Shown piece after piece: positions 7,734 to 16,279 of a stretch of DNA of 43,934 nt (position 1 is its first letter; every line of letters begins with the position of its first letter). The stretch is from contig NZ_KB849211.1 in assembly GCF_000368025.1 (NCBI RefSeq), positions 705,798-749,731 on the forward strand. The letters run 5' to 3'. Position numbers and translations under genes: made by a program. This DNA comes from Acinetobacter parvus DSM 16617 = CIP 108168. GTDB taxonomy: Bacteria; Pseudomonadota; Gammaproteobacteria; Pseudomonadales; Moraxellaceae. The notes under the pieces are model-generated. The model was not told the origin of the DNA, did no database searches, and saw only the letters and a list, made by a program, of their open reading frames with translations.

Positions 7734-7838
7734 TTAAGCTTCTGTTAAATCACTGCAAATCACAGGGATGACATCATACACCTCAACATTGGCTTGTTCA
7801 TGCTTGCCGCCCAGTAGCACCAGATACAACGACTTCAT
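7734..7838 (-). pseudogene. 5' fragment of a DUF1543-type gene
   Basis: ATG 7838 opens a 34-codon frame reading MKSLYLVLLGGKHEQAN and then VEVYDVIPVIC, ending at TAA 7734-7736. The start strand LYLVLLGG and the VEV-x-DV segment match the beginning of DUF1543 proteins, which are normally far longer. No continuation is seen in other frames downstream, so the rest has been lost. It is part of the wreckage next to the island border. Confidence 0.5.
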
Positions 7839-7980
7839 TTAAATATCCAAAATAAAAATTATGATTCAAAAAATTAAATTAACCGCAAGGTAAAATAATC
7901 TACAATATTTTAGGAGATTCGTGCTAAACACCAGTTATGAGAAGTAGAAATCAACGCTACAGAAAACTAATAAAAAACAA
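7839..7980. other. Intergenic, 3' of the kinase/phosphatase gene
   Basis: AT-rich, with no gene. It must contain whatever promoter drove the DUF1543 remnant. No convincing terminator is seen after the stop of the minus-strand kinase gene. Confidence 0.3.
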
Positions 7981-9714
7981 CTAATTGCCGTGTAATAGGG
8001 AAAGTAGGCCCAAAAGCAATAATAACAGGATTGCAGATAGCATTTTCCAGAATAAAACAGGGTCCCTATCTACAAATGATTTACGTGCTGGCTGCACAAA
8101 CAGAGGATTAGAATAATTTAAATCATAAATAAACTCTGAGATGTCCTCATAACGCTGCTCAGGATCAGGTCGAACCGCCTTTTCCAATGCCAGATCAACC
8201 CAGATCGGAATATCTTTGCGATATTCAAAGACCGAAAAATAATACAGCTTCCTCAAGTCTTTTCTGGATTTACATTTGGCAATATTGGTCTGGTAAGGTA
8301 AATCCCCTGTCAATAAATAATAGGTCAATACGGCAAGCGAATATTGGTCTGATCGGGCTGAAACAGGTTCCAGTAAAAAATATTCAGGTGCCATATAGGC
8401 CAACGTTCCCAAGGCAGCATCCTGTGTTTCCCGTTGCATTTCGCGAATGCCTGCAACACGACAAGCCCCAAAATCAATGATTTTTACCGTTCCAAAGCGA
8501 TCCAGCATAATATTTTCTGGGCGAATATCCTGATGCAACATTTCCAGTCGATGCATTGCCTGTAAACCCTTGGCAACTTGCGCAATAATTTGACGTACTT
8601 GATCCAATGCAATCGGTTGTTGCTGATCCAGCATCCATTGCTTTAAGGTCTGTCCCTCAACATAATGCATGGTATGGTAAATATAATGTCGTGGTCGGGT
8701 TTGAGGATAGGCGCTCAATACATGAGGACTATGAATCCGCTTGGCAATCCATTCCTCCAGTAAAAACTGTTCAGCCAAATATTGATCATGCTGCACCTCA
8801 GAGGCAGGCACTTTGATTACCAGCAACTGTTGCCGATCTATTTCATGTGCCAAATATAAAATACTACGGTGGCTGGTATAGATTTCCCGAAGCAGTTGAT
8901 AACCATCAAATTGCGTAGGCACATTTAACGCTGGCACAAAAGCCAGTTGTGCATATTCAGGCAAAATATCCTGTGCTTCAATTTGAGGCAGTTTTTGCAC
9001 TTGAATAATCTGAATGGTCAGGTTATCGGTACTGCCCTGCTGATAGGCATGTTCCACAATGTGCTGAGCAATTTGATCTAAACTGGTATTTGTTTGAGTT
9101 AAAAACTGAATGAGTTGCGCTTGGGGACAATATTCATACACCCCATCGGTCATCAAAATAAAAATATCGCCCTCATATAAGGCATAGTTTTGATAATCAA
9201 TCTCTACCTTGGCATTAACCCCCAAGGCTCGGCTTAAATAGCTTTCTTGTGATGATAACCAAATCCGATGATCTGTCGTCAGTTGTTCCAATTGACCCGA
9301 TTGCAGCCGATAAATTCGACTATCGCCAATATGGAACAGATGGGCAATCTGCCCTTTCAGCACCATAGCACTCAAGGTACAGACATAACCACGATCTTTA
9401 TCAAAGCGATACTGGCTCTGTTGAGTCTGTGCGTATAACCAGCCATTGATTGCGGTCAGTACCCGTTCCACCGAGGTTTTGACGGTCCATGTTTCTGGCG
9501 TGGAAAAGTAGTCTGATAGCAATCCTGTAACGGCGGTTTGACTGGCAATGTGGCTGACATTGCTGCTGCTAATACCATCCGCCAAGGCAAATGCCATGCC
9601 CTTATGCTGCAATAGATAGTTTTGCGGTAAAGTTGCGGCATAAAAGTCCTGATTGAGCTTTTTACGACCTTGATGAGAATATTGCCCCAGTTCAACCTGT
9701 AATTGTTGTGTCAT
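7981..9714 (-). CDS. PP2C phosphatase / Ser-Thr kinase fusion, membrane-anchored
   Basis: This 577-aa protein fuses two opposing activities. Residues 1-240 form a PP2C-type phosphatase, with the metal-binding acidic motifs NQDF (21-24), ALADGIS (43-49), HIGDSRIYR (128-136), MTDGVYEY (188-195) and GSTDNLT (227-233). Residues 268-530 form a Hanks-type kinase. The probable ATP-binding lysine is K301 in VIKVP, the catalytic loop is HQDIRPEN (394-401) with Q for the usual R before D396, DFG is at 414-416, and an APE-like MAPEYF is at 441-446. The glycine loop is poorly conserved. A single C-terminal TM segment (about 553-574) anchors it to the inner membrane. Homologous fusions are commonly encoded near nitrate/nitrite assimilation genes in Acinetobacter and Pseudomonas. 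Here it follows a formate/nitrite-family channel at 63 bp on the same strand, probably in one operon. Confidence 0.85.
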   Translation of the reverse strand: MTQQLQVELGQYSHQGRKKLNQDFYAATLPQNYLLQHKGMAFALADGISSSNVSHIASQTAVTGLLSDYFSTPETWTVKTSVERVLTAINGWLYAQTQQSQYRFDKDRGYVCTLSAMVLKGQIAHLFHIGDSRIYRLQSGQLEQLTTDHRIWLSSQESYLSRALGVNAKVEIDYQNYALYEGDIFILMTDGVYEYCPQAQLIQFLTQTNTSLDQIAQHIVEHAYQQGSTDNLTIQIIQVQKLPQIEAQDILPEYAQLAFVPALNVPTQFDGYQLLREIYTSHRSILYLAHEIDRQQLLVIKVPASEVQHDQYLAEQFLLEEWIAKRIHSPHVLSAYPQTRPRHYIYHTMHYVEGQTLKQWMLDQQQPIALDQVRQIIAQVAKGLQAMHRLEMLHQDIRPENIMLDRFGTVKIIDFGACRVAGIREMQRETQDAALGTLAYMAPEYFLLEPVSARSDQYSLAVLTYYLLTGDLPYQTNIAKCKSRKDLRKLYYFSVFEYRKDIPIWVDLALEKAVRPDPEQRYEDISEFIYDLNYSNPLFVQPARKSFVDRDPVLFWKMLSAILLLLLLGLLSLLHGN

Positions 9715-9777
9715 TTTTATCTCAGTATTGAACGGGAATCACTCCCTGATCCCCTTATGCCATTCAATAGCAAATCA

Positions 9778-10587
9778 TTAGAAGCTACGTTTTGGTGCTG
9801 TTTTAACATGCGTGGTATAGAGCGCAAGACCTGTCAAAGCCAGACCACCCACTAAATTCCCCAATGCAACTGGAATCTCATTCCATAGGAAATAATCCAT
9901 AATTGAAAAATCACCACCCATCATCATGGCAAATGGGAACAGGAACATATTCACCACAGAATGCTCAAAGCCCATGGCAAAGAACAGCATCACAGGCATC
10001 CACATGGCAATGAACTTACCACTCACCGAGGTCGAGACCATCGCACCAATCACCCCCAGTGAAACCATCCAGTTACACAGCATGCCGCGAATGAAAATTG
10101 TCATCCAGCCACCAAAGCCATATTCCTTATAGCCAATGGTTCGGTTTTCACCAATATGCGCAATTTTATTACCAATTTCATTTGGTTCAGTGGCAAATCC
10201 ATAAGTATAAACAGCTGCCATCAACACAGCGACGGTTAATGCACCCGCGAAATTACCTAAAAACACCCAGCCCCAGTGTTTCAGGATTCTTGGAATGGTC
10301 ACCCCTGGACGCTTGTCGATCCATGCCAATGGCGTTAATACAAAAACGCCCGTTAATAGGTCATAACCCAATAAATACAACATGCAAAATCCCACTGGGA
10401 ACAACAACGCACCAATAAGTGGCACACCTGTTTGAATCCCAATCGTCACCGCAAATACAGCCGCAATCGCAAGGATTGCCCCTGCCATATAGGCACGAAT
10501 CATCACATCCCGTGTTGCCATATGCAGTTTTGATTCGCCTGCATCAACAACCTTGACCGCAAACTCGGATGGCGCAATATACGACAT
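9778..10587 (-). CDS. Formate/nitrite transporter family channel
   Basis: The start is ATG 10587, with AGAGGA seven bases upstream; a TTG six bases earlier is less likely. The 269-aa product has the six-TM layout of the FNT family (FocA/NirC pentameric channels for formate, nitrite or related anions). A conserved GNFAGAL segment follows TM3 (near residue 112) and the internal counterpart ALGNLVGG comes before the last TM segment. The periplasmic stretch GFATEPNEIGNK resembles other members. The FNT subtype cannot be assigned from sequence by eye. The kinase/phosphatase gene downstream suggests nitrite, but no nitrite reductase genes are in view. Confidence 0.85.
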   Translation of the reverse strand: MSYIAPSEFAVKVVDAGESKLHMATRDVMIRAYMAGAILAIAAVFAVTIGIQTGVPLIGALLFPVGFCMLYLLGYDLLTGVFVLTPLAWIDKRPGVTIPRILKHWGWVFLGNFAGALTVAVLMAAVYTYGFATEPNEIGNKIAHIGENRTIGYKEYGFGGWMTIFIRGMLCNWMVSLGVIGAMVSTSVSGKFIAMWMPVMLFFAMGFEHSVVNMFLFPFAMMMGGDFSIMDYFLWNEIPVALGNLVGGLALTGLALYTTHVKTAPKRSF

Positions 10588-10622
10588 AAACAATCCTCTA
10601 TAGTTTCTTTAAAAATTTTTAT

Positions 10623-10660
10623 AAAAAAAGGGCCTAAAGCATCTTTCAGCTTTAGGCCCC
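10623..10660 (-). terminator. Strong terminator after the DUF6607 remnant
   Basis: GGGCCTAAAGC (10630-10640) and GCTTTAGGCCC (10649-10659) form a perfect 11-bp stem with an eight-base loop. Read on the minus strand it is followed by seven T, so it terminates transcription coming from the DUF6607 side before the FNT gene. Confidence 0.9.
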
Positions 10661-10717
10661 TTTGCCTATAAAAACGTAGTGATTAATTGAAATAGGCATC
10701 TTTGCCTGTCTAATTAT

Positions 10718-11165
10718 TTAAAAGCAAATGGCATGCCAGAAATAAAAAAGACCTAAGTATTGATTCACCCAATTTGCGTGCCAGCGCAGTATGGTCTTGC
10801 TATCAAACTTGATATTGTCCTGTTCATGCACCCAACCCGTTGCTGTCAATGCATGGCGGTTGGTCCCAATAATCACATCGTAATCATTACGAATCGTATG
10901 CTCACGGCGTGGCAATGGACGATAGGTTTCATTTGAAGTCCATTCCGTTACCCCATTATCTTTGGTCCAACGCCCCAAACCTGCATAACATGGAGAGTCA
11001 TCCACCTGCCATACTGTCTGCAACCATTTCCCTTGTGCATCCTGTTGTTTTAGCTAAATACTTTTCCATTTATAGTTACCAATATAGCGCCACATTTTTG
11101 TTGGTTCATATTCCCAATCTTGTCGCACCTCATGTTTGAATTCGCCATAAATTACGTATTCAGCT
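10718..11165 (-). pseudogene. Decayed, 5'-truncated DUF6607 gene
   Basis: Read on the minus strand from the edge of repeat R2, the frame shows typical DUF6607 blocks: HEVRQDWEYEP, then WRYIGNYKWKSI, WQVDDSPCYAGLG, ETYRPLPRREH, IIGTNRHALT and TGWVHEQDNIKF. An amber codon interrupts it at 11054-11056. Near 10780 the expected LARKLG segment is in another frame, so there are also small indels, and the 3' end is garbled. The 5' part of the gene is missing at the junction with R2. The only clean start left is a TTG at 11023. The gene is inactive. The family is a secreted or periplasmic protein of unknown role. Confidence 0.75.
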
Positions 11166-11224
11166 ATAGAGCAGAATATTACTTATAAATAAGCTTTTAG
11201 TTGTTCAAAAAAGTGGGACCACCT
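11165..11224 (+). repeat. 60-bp repeat, right copy (R2)
   Basis: This is the second copy of the repeat at 36-97, in direct orientation. Its ends read TATAGAG and CTCTATA, a perfect 7-bp inverted repeat, extended with mismatches (TATAGAGCAG against TATAGAGGTG). The left end abuts the cut DUF6607 pseudogene and the right end an AT-rich spacer. No transposase gene is nearby. Confidence 0.7.
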
Positions 11225-11561
11225 CTATAAAAATTCTATTTTTTACAAAAAACCCTTCACCTTACAAAAAATTTTTTTAGTAAAAATGCAAAAAATTGGC
11301 TCTATCATCTTAGAATAATAGTTTATATTTTTCATCATATTATCAATAAAAACACATATGTATATAATTATTTATAGCATTTTTTTATCCATTTTCATGC
11401 AATCATTCGTACTGGATAGTTCATTTAGAATATTTACTCTTATTCTAATTATGGTATTTTTGTTACATGAAGTTATAGCCAAATACATTTAATAATCAGT
11501 TTGGCGTGCCAATCATAGCTTCTTTACTTAACAAATCTTGAAATTCAAGGAAAGATTTAAA
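11225..11561. promoter_or_regulatory. Upstream region of the first fadL-like gene
   Basis: About 335 bases of AT-rich DNA without a gene. A TTGTTA near 11460 with AT-rich sequence 17 bases on is a possible promoter, not a strong one. AAGGAAAG eight bases before ATG 11562 is the ribosome binding site. Confidence 0.35.
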
Positions 11562-13052
11562 ATGAAATTAAAACATCTTAGCACTGCCATGATCTTAGCG
11601 ACGCTACCTGCAACTGGAGTTTTTGCAGCAGCACTGGATCGTTCAGGTCAGTCAATGTCTGCTTTTTTCCAACCAGGTAACTACTTCGAAGCTGGTCTTT
11701 CGGTTCTAGACCCAACAGTGAAAGGCCAAGAAGCTGGCACATCATCAACAACACGAAAAATTGGGGATATGGCGGATGACTATTATTTCCCTAGCGCAGC
11801 ATTAAAATTACAACTGACTGACAACGTTTCTTTCGGTTTATTATACGACCAACCTTATGGTGCAAATGCTCAATATTCTGGAAACAACGTTTTTGTATCG
11901 AATCCTGGCTCTGATACTGTTCTACCTGTTGAAAAAACAAATGCTTTAGTACAAAAGAAAGTAACTGATTATTTAAGCTCTCCAACAGGCCAACAGCAAA
12001 TTGCTGGACTTGTGCAAGGTGGTATGACCCCTGCTCAGGCTCAAGCAGCAGTCACTCAAGGCTTCTTAAATAGTGCACCAGTAAAAGCATTACAAAAAGG
12101 TCTTGCTGATGCAAATGCAGCTTTAGGCGAAGGTAATACTTCAGTAAAAGTAGATACGCAAAATATTTCTCTTGTTTTTGGCTATCAACCAGTTAAAAAC
12201 ATCAACCTGTATGCTGGTGGTGTTTACCAAACAGTTAAAGGTAATGTAAACCTACGTGGTACAGCTTATAGTATCTACAATGGCTATGATGCGAATATCA
12301 AAGAAACTGGCGGTGCTGGTTGGTTAGTCGGTGCAGCTTATCAAATTCCTGAGATTGCGCTTAAAGCATCTTTGACATATCGTTCAGAAATCGATCACAA
12401 AGTAAATATTAATGAAAATTTCTCTGTAACCTCTGCGTTGGTTAACAACCCAGCCGTGTTAGCAGGTTTACTGGGCATTACTCCTGCTCAAGCATTAGCT
12501 CAAGCACAAGCACTTGAAGAAGGCAGTGCGGGTAAAAAGACCAAAATTACAACGCCACAGTCTGTTAACTTAGATTTCCAAACAGGTATCATGGCGAATA
12601 CAGTTGCGTTTGCAAACGTTCGCTGGGTCAACTGGAAAGACTTTGCAATCCAACCATACAAGTTCGGTTTATTGTCTCAACAAATCGGTGGTTTAGTTGG
12701 TCGTCCAAACGGTTTCAACTTAGTTGAATATTCTGATGATCAATGGTCTGTTAACGCAGGTGTTGGCCGTAAGCTAAGCGAACAATGGGCTGGTAACGTT
12801 TCTGTAGGTTGGGACTCTGGTGCAGGTAACCCTGTAACAACACTTGGTCCTACAGAAGGTTATTGGAACGTGGGTGTCGGTCTTCAATTTAGCCCGACGC
12901 CAGCAACCTTTATTGCTGCTGGCGTGAAATATTTCTGGTTAGGCGATGCTAAAGCACAAACTGGTGCTCAAGCAGGTGGAAATGAATATGTTGCAGAGTT
13001 TAAAGACAACAATGCAATCGCCTATGGCTTAAAAATGGGCTATCGCTTCTAA
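11562..13052 (+). CDS. FadL-like outer membrane porin, long form
   Basis: ATG 11562 is chosen because AAGGAAAG lies eight bases upstream and a signal peptide follows directly; a TTG at 11538 is in frame but unlikely. The 496-aa product is an OMPP1/FadL/TodX-type 14-stranded barrel for hydrophobic molecules such as long-chain fatty acids. The signal peptide (1-22, ending GVFA) is followed by AALDRSGQS, the family's N-terminal hatch region. The last residue is F, as in most outer-membrane barrels. Compared with the neighbouring paralogue it carries a long extra segment at about 112-190 and a second near 290-320. Both are alanine/glutamine-rich with the motif TPAQA. The barrel strands between are nearly identical in the two proteins, so this is a tandem duplication. 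Confidence 0.85.
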   Translation: MKLKHLSTAMILATLPATGVFAAALDRSGQSMSAFFQPGNYFEAGLSVLDPTVKGQEAGTSSTTRKIGDMADDYYFPSAALKLQLTDNVSFGLLYDQPYGANAQYSGNNVFVSNPGSDTVLPVEKTNALVQKKVTDYLSSPTGQQQIAGLVQGGMTPAQAQAAVTQGFLNSAPVKALQKGLADANAALGEGNTSVKVDTQNISLVFGYQPVKNINLYAGGVYQTVKGNVNLRGTAYSIYNGYDANIKETGGAGWLVGAAYQIPEIALKASLTYRSEIDHKVNINENFSVTSALVNNPAVLAGLLGITPAQALAQAQALEEGSAGKKTKITTPQSVNLDFQTGIMANTVAFANVRWVNWKDFAIQPYKFGLLSQQIGGLVGRPNGFNLVEYSDDQWSVNAGVGRKLSEQWAGNVSVGWDSGAGNPVTTLGPTEGYWNVGVGLQFSPTPATFIAAGVKYFWLGDAKAQTGAQAGGNEYVAEFKDNNAIAYGLKMGYRF

Positions 13053-13067
13053 TCCACAGTTTTCAAT

Positions 13068-13096
13068 AAAAGGTCATCTTGGGATGGCCTTTTTTT
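13068..13096 (+). terminator. Terminator after the first fadL-like gene
   Basis: AAGGTCATC and GATGGCCTT form a stem with one G-T pair around a short loop, followed by a run of T (13090-13096). Confidence 0.8.
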
Positions 13097-13304
13097 ATAC
13101 AACTTTAATAAATAAAATCAAAATCATAACTAAATAAATCAGCAGTGATACAAAGTTTAAAACCATCAATAAAAACCGTGAATGCTCAAGTATTTTCAGT
13201 GACTTTACCGTTCATTTATTGACATTTGTAAATTATTTAAGCGAATAAAAACTATGTTACTTTTCGCGCCATTCTGTTACAAAGTGATTTGAGAGAACAT
13301 ATTA

Positions 13305-14531
13305 ATGAAGCTGAATGCTATTCAAACGGCTCTTCTACTTAGCTTAGTTCCAACAACAACATTCGCCGCAGCACTGGATCGCTCAGGTCAATCAATTGCC
13401 GCTTTTTTACAGCCAAATAACTATTTTGAAGCAGGTATCACCGTTCTAGATCCGAGTGTTTCGGGTAAAGACACATCTAAAAATAATACAGGTGATATGG
13501 CCAATCACTATTACGCGCCCAATGCAGCCTTAAAAATTCAAGCCACAGAAAAACTTTCGATTGGTTTGATTTATGATCAGCCCTATGGCGCAGATGCAGA
13601 ATACACGGGCAAAAGTAACTTTATCGAAAGCCGCCCTGTTCCATTTAAAGGCGGCACATCAGTTACAGTTGATACTGAAAACTTAAATCTGCTACTCGGT
13701 TATCAACCGAATCAAAACTGGAATATTTATGCGGGTGCGGTCTATCAAACCCTAGATAGTACCGTACTGTTACGTGGCAAAAGTTATAATGCCTACAGTG
13801 GTTATGACTTCAAAACAGGCAAAGATGAAGCAGTTGGCTGGTTAGCGGGTGTTGCTTATCAAATTCCTGAAATTGCACTCAAAGCTTCTTTGACTTACCG
13901 TGCAAAAATCAAGCATGAAATGAATGCTTATGAAAATCATGGTATTGCAGGCATGACTGGCAGTGCAGGTTTGGATGCAGTTCTAAATAAAATTAATCAT
14001 TCAGAAGGTACAACTGAAATCACCACCCCACAATCGATCAACCTCGATTTCCAAACTGGAATTATGGAAAACACCGTTGCATTTGCCAATTTACGCTGGG
14101 TGAACTGGAAAGACTTCGCTATTCGTCCTTATAAATTTGGGGCAGCCTCCATCCTCCCTCCTATTGTTGCCTCAACAGGGAAGAAAGACGGTTTTGACCT
14201 TGTAGCCTATACTGACGATCAATATTCAATTACCACGGGTGTGGGCCGTAAACTGAATGATCAATGGGCGGGTAATGTCTCTGTAGGCTGGGACTCTGGT
14301 GCAGGTAATCCTGTGACCACACTTGGTCCAACGGAAGGTTACTGGAACCTTGGTCTGGGTGTTCAATACAACCCTACCCCAGCAACATTCATCGCAGGTG
14401 GAGTGAAATATTTCTGGTTAGGTGATGCAAAAGCCCAGTCAGGCTCTCAGTTCAACACACCAGGTTATGTGGCTGAGTTTAAAAACAATGATGCAATCGC
14501 GTACGGTTTAAAAATTGGTTATAAATTCTAA
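13305..14531 (+). CDS. FadL-like outer membrane porin, short form
   Basis: This 408-aa paralogue of the preceding gene starts at ATG 13305 with GAGAGAA upstream. A signal peptide ends at TTFA before AALDRSGQS. The C-terminal third is almost the same as that of the first porin (blocks NVSVGWDSGAGNPVTTLGP and GVKYFWLGDAKAQ), and it also ends in F. It lacks the long TPAQA-containing insertion. The second paralogue has its own leader (252 bp gap with a terminator in between), so the two genes are probably regulated separately. The substrate is presumably long-chain fatty acids or similar lipids, which fits the wax synthase gene 2 kb away, but substrate choice is not shown by the sequence. Confidence 0.85.
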   Translation: MKLNAIQTALLLSLVPTTTFAAALDRSGQSIAAFLQPNNYFEAGITVLDPSVSGKDTSKNNTGDMANHYYAPNAALKIQATEKLSIGLIYDQPYGADAEYTGKSNFIESRPVPFKGGTSVTVDTENLNLLLGYQPNQNWNIYAGAVYQTLDSTVLLRGKSYNAYSGYDFKTGKDEAVGWLAGVAYQIPEIALKASLTYRAKIKHEMNAYENHGIAGMTGSAGLDAVLNKINHSEGTTEITTPQSINLDFQTGIMENTVAFANLRWVNWKDFAIRPYKFGAASILPPIVASTGKKDGFDLVAYTDDQYSITTGVGRKLNDQWAGNVSVGWDSGAGNPVTTLGPTEGYWNLGLGVQYNPTPATFIAGGVKYFWLGDAKAQSGSQFNTPGYVAEFKNNDAIAYGLKIGYKF

Positions 14532-14543
14532 TTTTGACCGATC

Positions 14544-14576
14544 AAAACAAAGGGCACATGATGTGCCCTTTGTTTT
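14544..14576. terminator. Bidirectional terminator, fadL2/thrH
   Basis: AAAACAAAGGGCACA and TGTGCCCTTTGTTTT are perfectly complementary around a 3-base loop. The T-runs on both strands suit the convergent porin and thrH genes. Confidence 0.9.
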
Positions 14577-14620
14577 ATCCAGTTTTCTATTATCACAGTT
14601 AAAAACAGAAAATCTTGGGT

Positions 14621-15238
14621 TTATTCTGGAATATTACGCTGAGATACTGAACGAATCGCCTGCTTTAATGCTTCATAACCATGCAGTGGTGGAAACTGTG
14701 GAAATTCAGCAATTACATTGTCTGGCGCATCAAACAGGAAACCGTGATCAGCCTCACCCAGCATGGTTGTGTCGTTATAGGAATCACCAGCAGCAATCAC
14801 GCGGAAATTCAAACCATGTAATGCTTTTACAGCTTGACGCTTTTGATCTGGTTGACGCAGTTTATAGGCAGTAATCATGCCATTTTCATCGGTCTCAAGT
14901 TTATGACAGAAAATTGTTGGCCAGCCTAACTGCTTCATCAATGGATGGGCAAACTCATAGAATGTATCAGATAAAATAATCAGTTGAAAATGAGTACGCA
15001 CCCATTCCACAAATTCTCTCGCACCTTCAAAAGGCCCCATGTCTGCAATAACGTCCTGAATGTCATTTAAACCCAAACCATGTTGTTTAAGGATGTTTAA
15101 ACGCTGGGTCATTAATACATCATAATCTGGAATATCACGAGTTGTTGCCTCGAGTTCTTTAATGCCAGTTTTCTTTGCAAAATTAATCCAGATTTCTGGA
15201 ACCAAAACCCCTTCAAGATCTAGGCAGACGATTTCCAT
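14621..15238 (-). CDS. thrH: Phosphoserine phosphatase/homoserine phosphotransferase ThrH
   Basis: ATG 15238 starts a 205-aa HAD-superfamily protein beginning MEIVCLDLEGVLVPE. D7 is the nucleophile, and the usual second aspartate is E9, as is typical of ThrH. Motif II is LSDTFYEF (S in ILSDT), and motif III/IV is AAGDSYND. ThrH dephosphorylates phosphoserine and can pass the phosphate to homoserine, linking serine and threonine synthesis. The length fits the family. It is a single-gene unit, convergent with the porin and divergent from cysH, with a 170-bp gap shared with the cysH promoter. Confidence 0.93.
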   Translation of the reverse strand: MEIVCLDLEGVLVPEIWINFAKKTGIKELEATTRDIPDYDVLMTQRLNILKQHGLGLNDIQDVIADMGPFEGAREFVEWVRTHFQLIILSDTFYEFAHPLMKQLGWPTIFCHKLETDENGMITAYKLRQPDQKRQAVKALHGLNFRVIAAGDSYNDTTMLGEADHGFLFDAPDNVIAEFPQFPPLHGYEALKQAIRSVSQRNIPE

Positions 15239-15364
15239 GAATGCTTCCAATGTTGGTTAAAAATTGCTGTATCATACCATTAACATTTTCAATTTTGCGC
15301 TGTTGTTGAATAAAACGGTTTTATTCTGCAAGATTAAAACCACAAGCAGGCCAACAGCTTTGCT

Positions 15365-15370
15365 TATAAT
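15365..15370 (+). promoter_or_regulatory. Probable -10 of cysH
   Basis: TATAAT, preceded by TGCT, lies 40 bases before the cysH start codon. There is no good -35 at the right distance. Confidence 0.45.
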
Positions 15371-15409
15371 GATTTACAATTGTGCCCAAGCCTATCGCCA
15401 GGAACATTC

Positions 15410-16138
15410 ATGACTGTTATTCCTACTATTGACCTTGTAGATGCGCTCGCTGCTGAATACGCAGACAAATCGCCACGAGAAATTTTAGAACTCGCACTTA
15501 GCCAGCAAGGTGAGATTGCAATTTCATTTTCGGGTGCGGAAGATGTTGTGCTGATTGATATTGCCTCACGTCTTGGCAAACCCTTTCGTGTGTTTAGTCT
15601 GGATACAGGTCGTTTGCATGCGGAAACCTATCAATTTATTGAAACGGTCCGTAAGCACTATAATATCACTATTGAAATCTGCTTCCCTGAATCCGCAGCA
15701 GTACAACAACTGGTTAATGAAAAAGGGTTGTTTAGCTTTTTTGAAGATGGGCATCAGGAATGTTGTGGTGTTCGAAAAGTGCAGCCTTTGCGTAAGAAAC
15801 TTGCCACTTTAGATGGCTGGATTACAGGGCAGCGTAAGGACCAGAGTCCAACTCGCAGTGATGTTCCTGTGGTTCAAGCCGATGTCGGTTTCTCTGGCGA
15901 GGGCAAACAACTAATTAAATACAACCCGCTTGCCAACTGGAGCAGCGCGGATGTATGGAGTTACATTCGGATGATGGAGATTCCATACAACCCACTGCAT
16001 GAGCGTGGTTTTATCTCGATTGGTTGTGAACCATGTACTCGCCCTGTACTTCCGAATCAGCATGAACGTGAAGGTCGCTGGTGGTGGGAAGAAGCCACAC
16101 ACAAAGAATGTGGTTTGCATGCAGGCAATCTTAAATAA
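15410..16138 (+). CDS. cysH: APS/PAPS reductase (assimilatory, Fe-S type)
   Basis: ATG 15410 is preferred (AGGAA six bases upstream) over the in-frame GTG 15380. The 242-aa enzyme reduces adenylyl sulfate (or phosphoadenylyl sulfate) to sulfite in sulfate assimilation. The PP-loop-like SFSGAED is at 39-45. The iron-sulfur cysteines are C118-C119 and C206-x-x-C209, and the catalytic cysteine is C234 in KECGLH near the C-terminus. The C-C...C-x-x-C set marks the [4Fe-4S] class that generally prefers APS, unlike E. coli CysH. The gene stands alone between its own promoter and a terminator. Confidence 0.93.
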   Translation: MTVIPTIDLVDALAAEYADKSPREILELALSQQGEIAISFSGAEDVVLIDIASRLGKPFRVFSLDTGRLHAETYQFIETVRKHYNITIEICFPESAAVQQLVNEKGLFSFFEDGHQECCGVRKVQPLRKKLATLDGWITGQRKDQSPTRSDVPVVQADVGFSGEGKQLIKYNPLANWSSADVWSYIRMMEIPYNPLHERGFISIGCEPCTRPVLPNQHEREGRWWWEEATHKECGLHAGNLK

Positions 16139-16162
16139 TAGTGCCTAGCAGATTTGGTATAT

Positions 16163-16197
16163 AAAAACCACTGATTCGTCAGTGGTTTTATTTTTTC
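16163..16197 (+). terminator. Terminator after cysH
   Basis: AAAACCACTGA (16164-16174), a TTCG loop and TCAGTGGTTTT form a perfect stem that is followed by more T. Confidence 0.9.
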
Positions 16198-16279
16198 TGA
16201 CTCCTCTGTACAAAGTCATATTTTAACCAGACTAAACCGTATATACTTCACACAACGGTTCAATAATTCTAATAAGAAT

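Noticed and set aside
36..11224. R1 and R2 as attL/attR of the tRNA-borne island
   Set aside because: The tRNA scar at 7464 already marks a right border inside this span, and the repeats have inverted-repeat ends of an interspersed element rather than a tRNA core.
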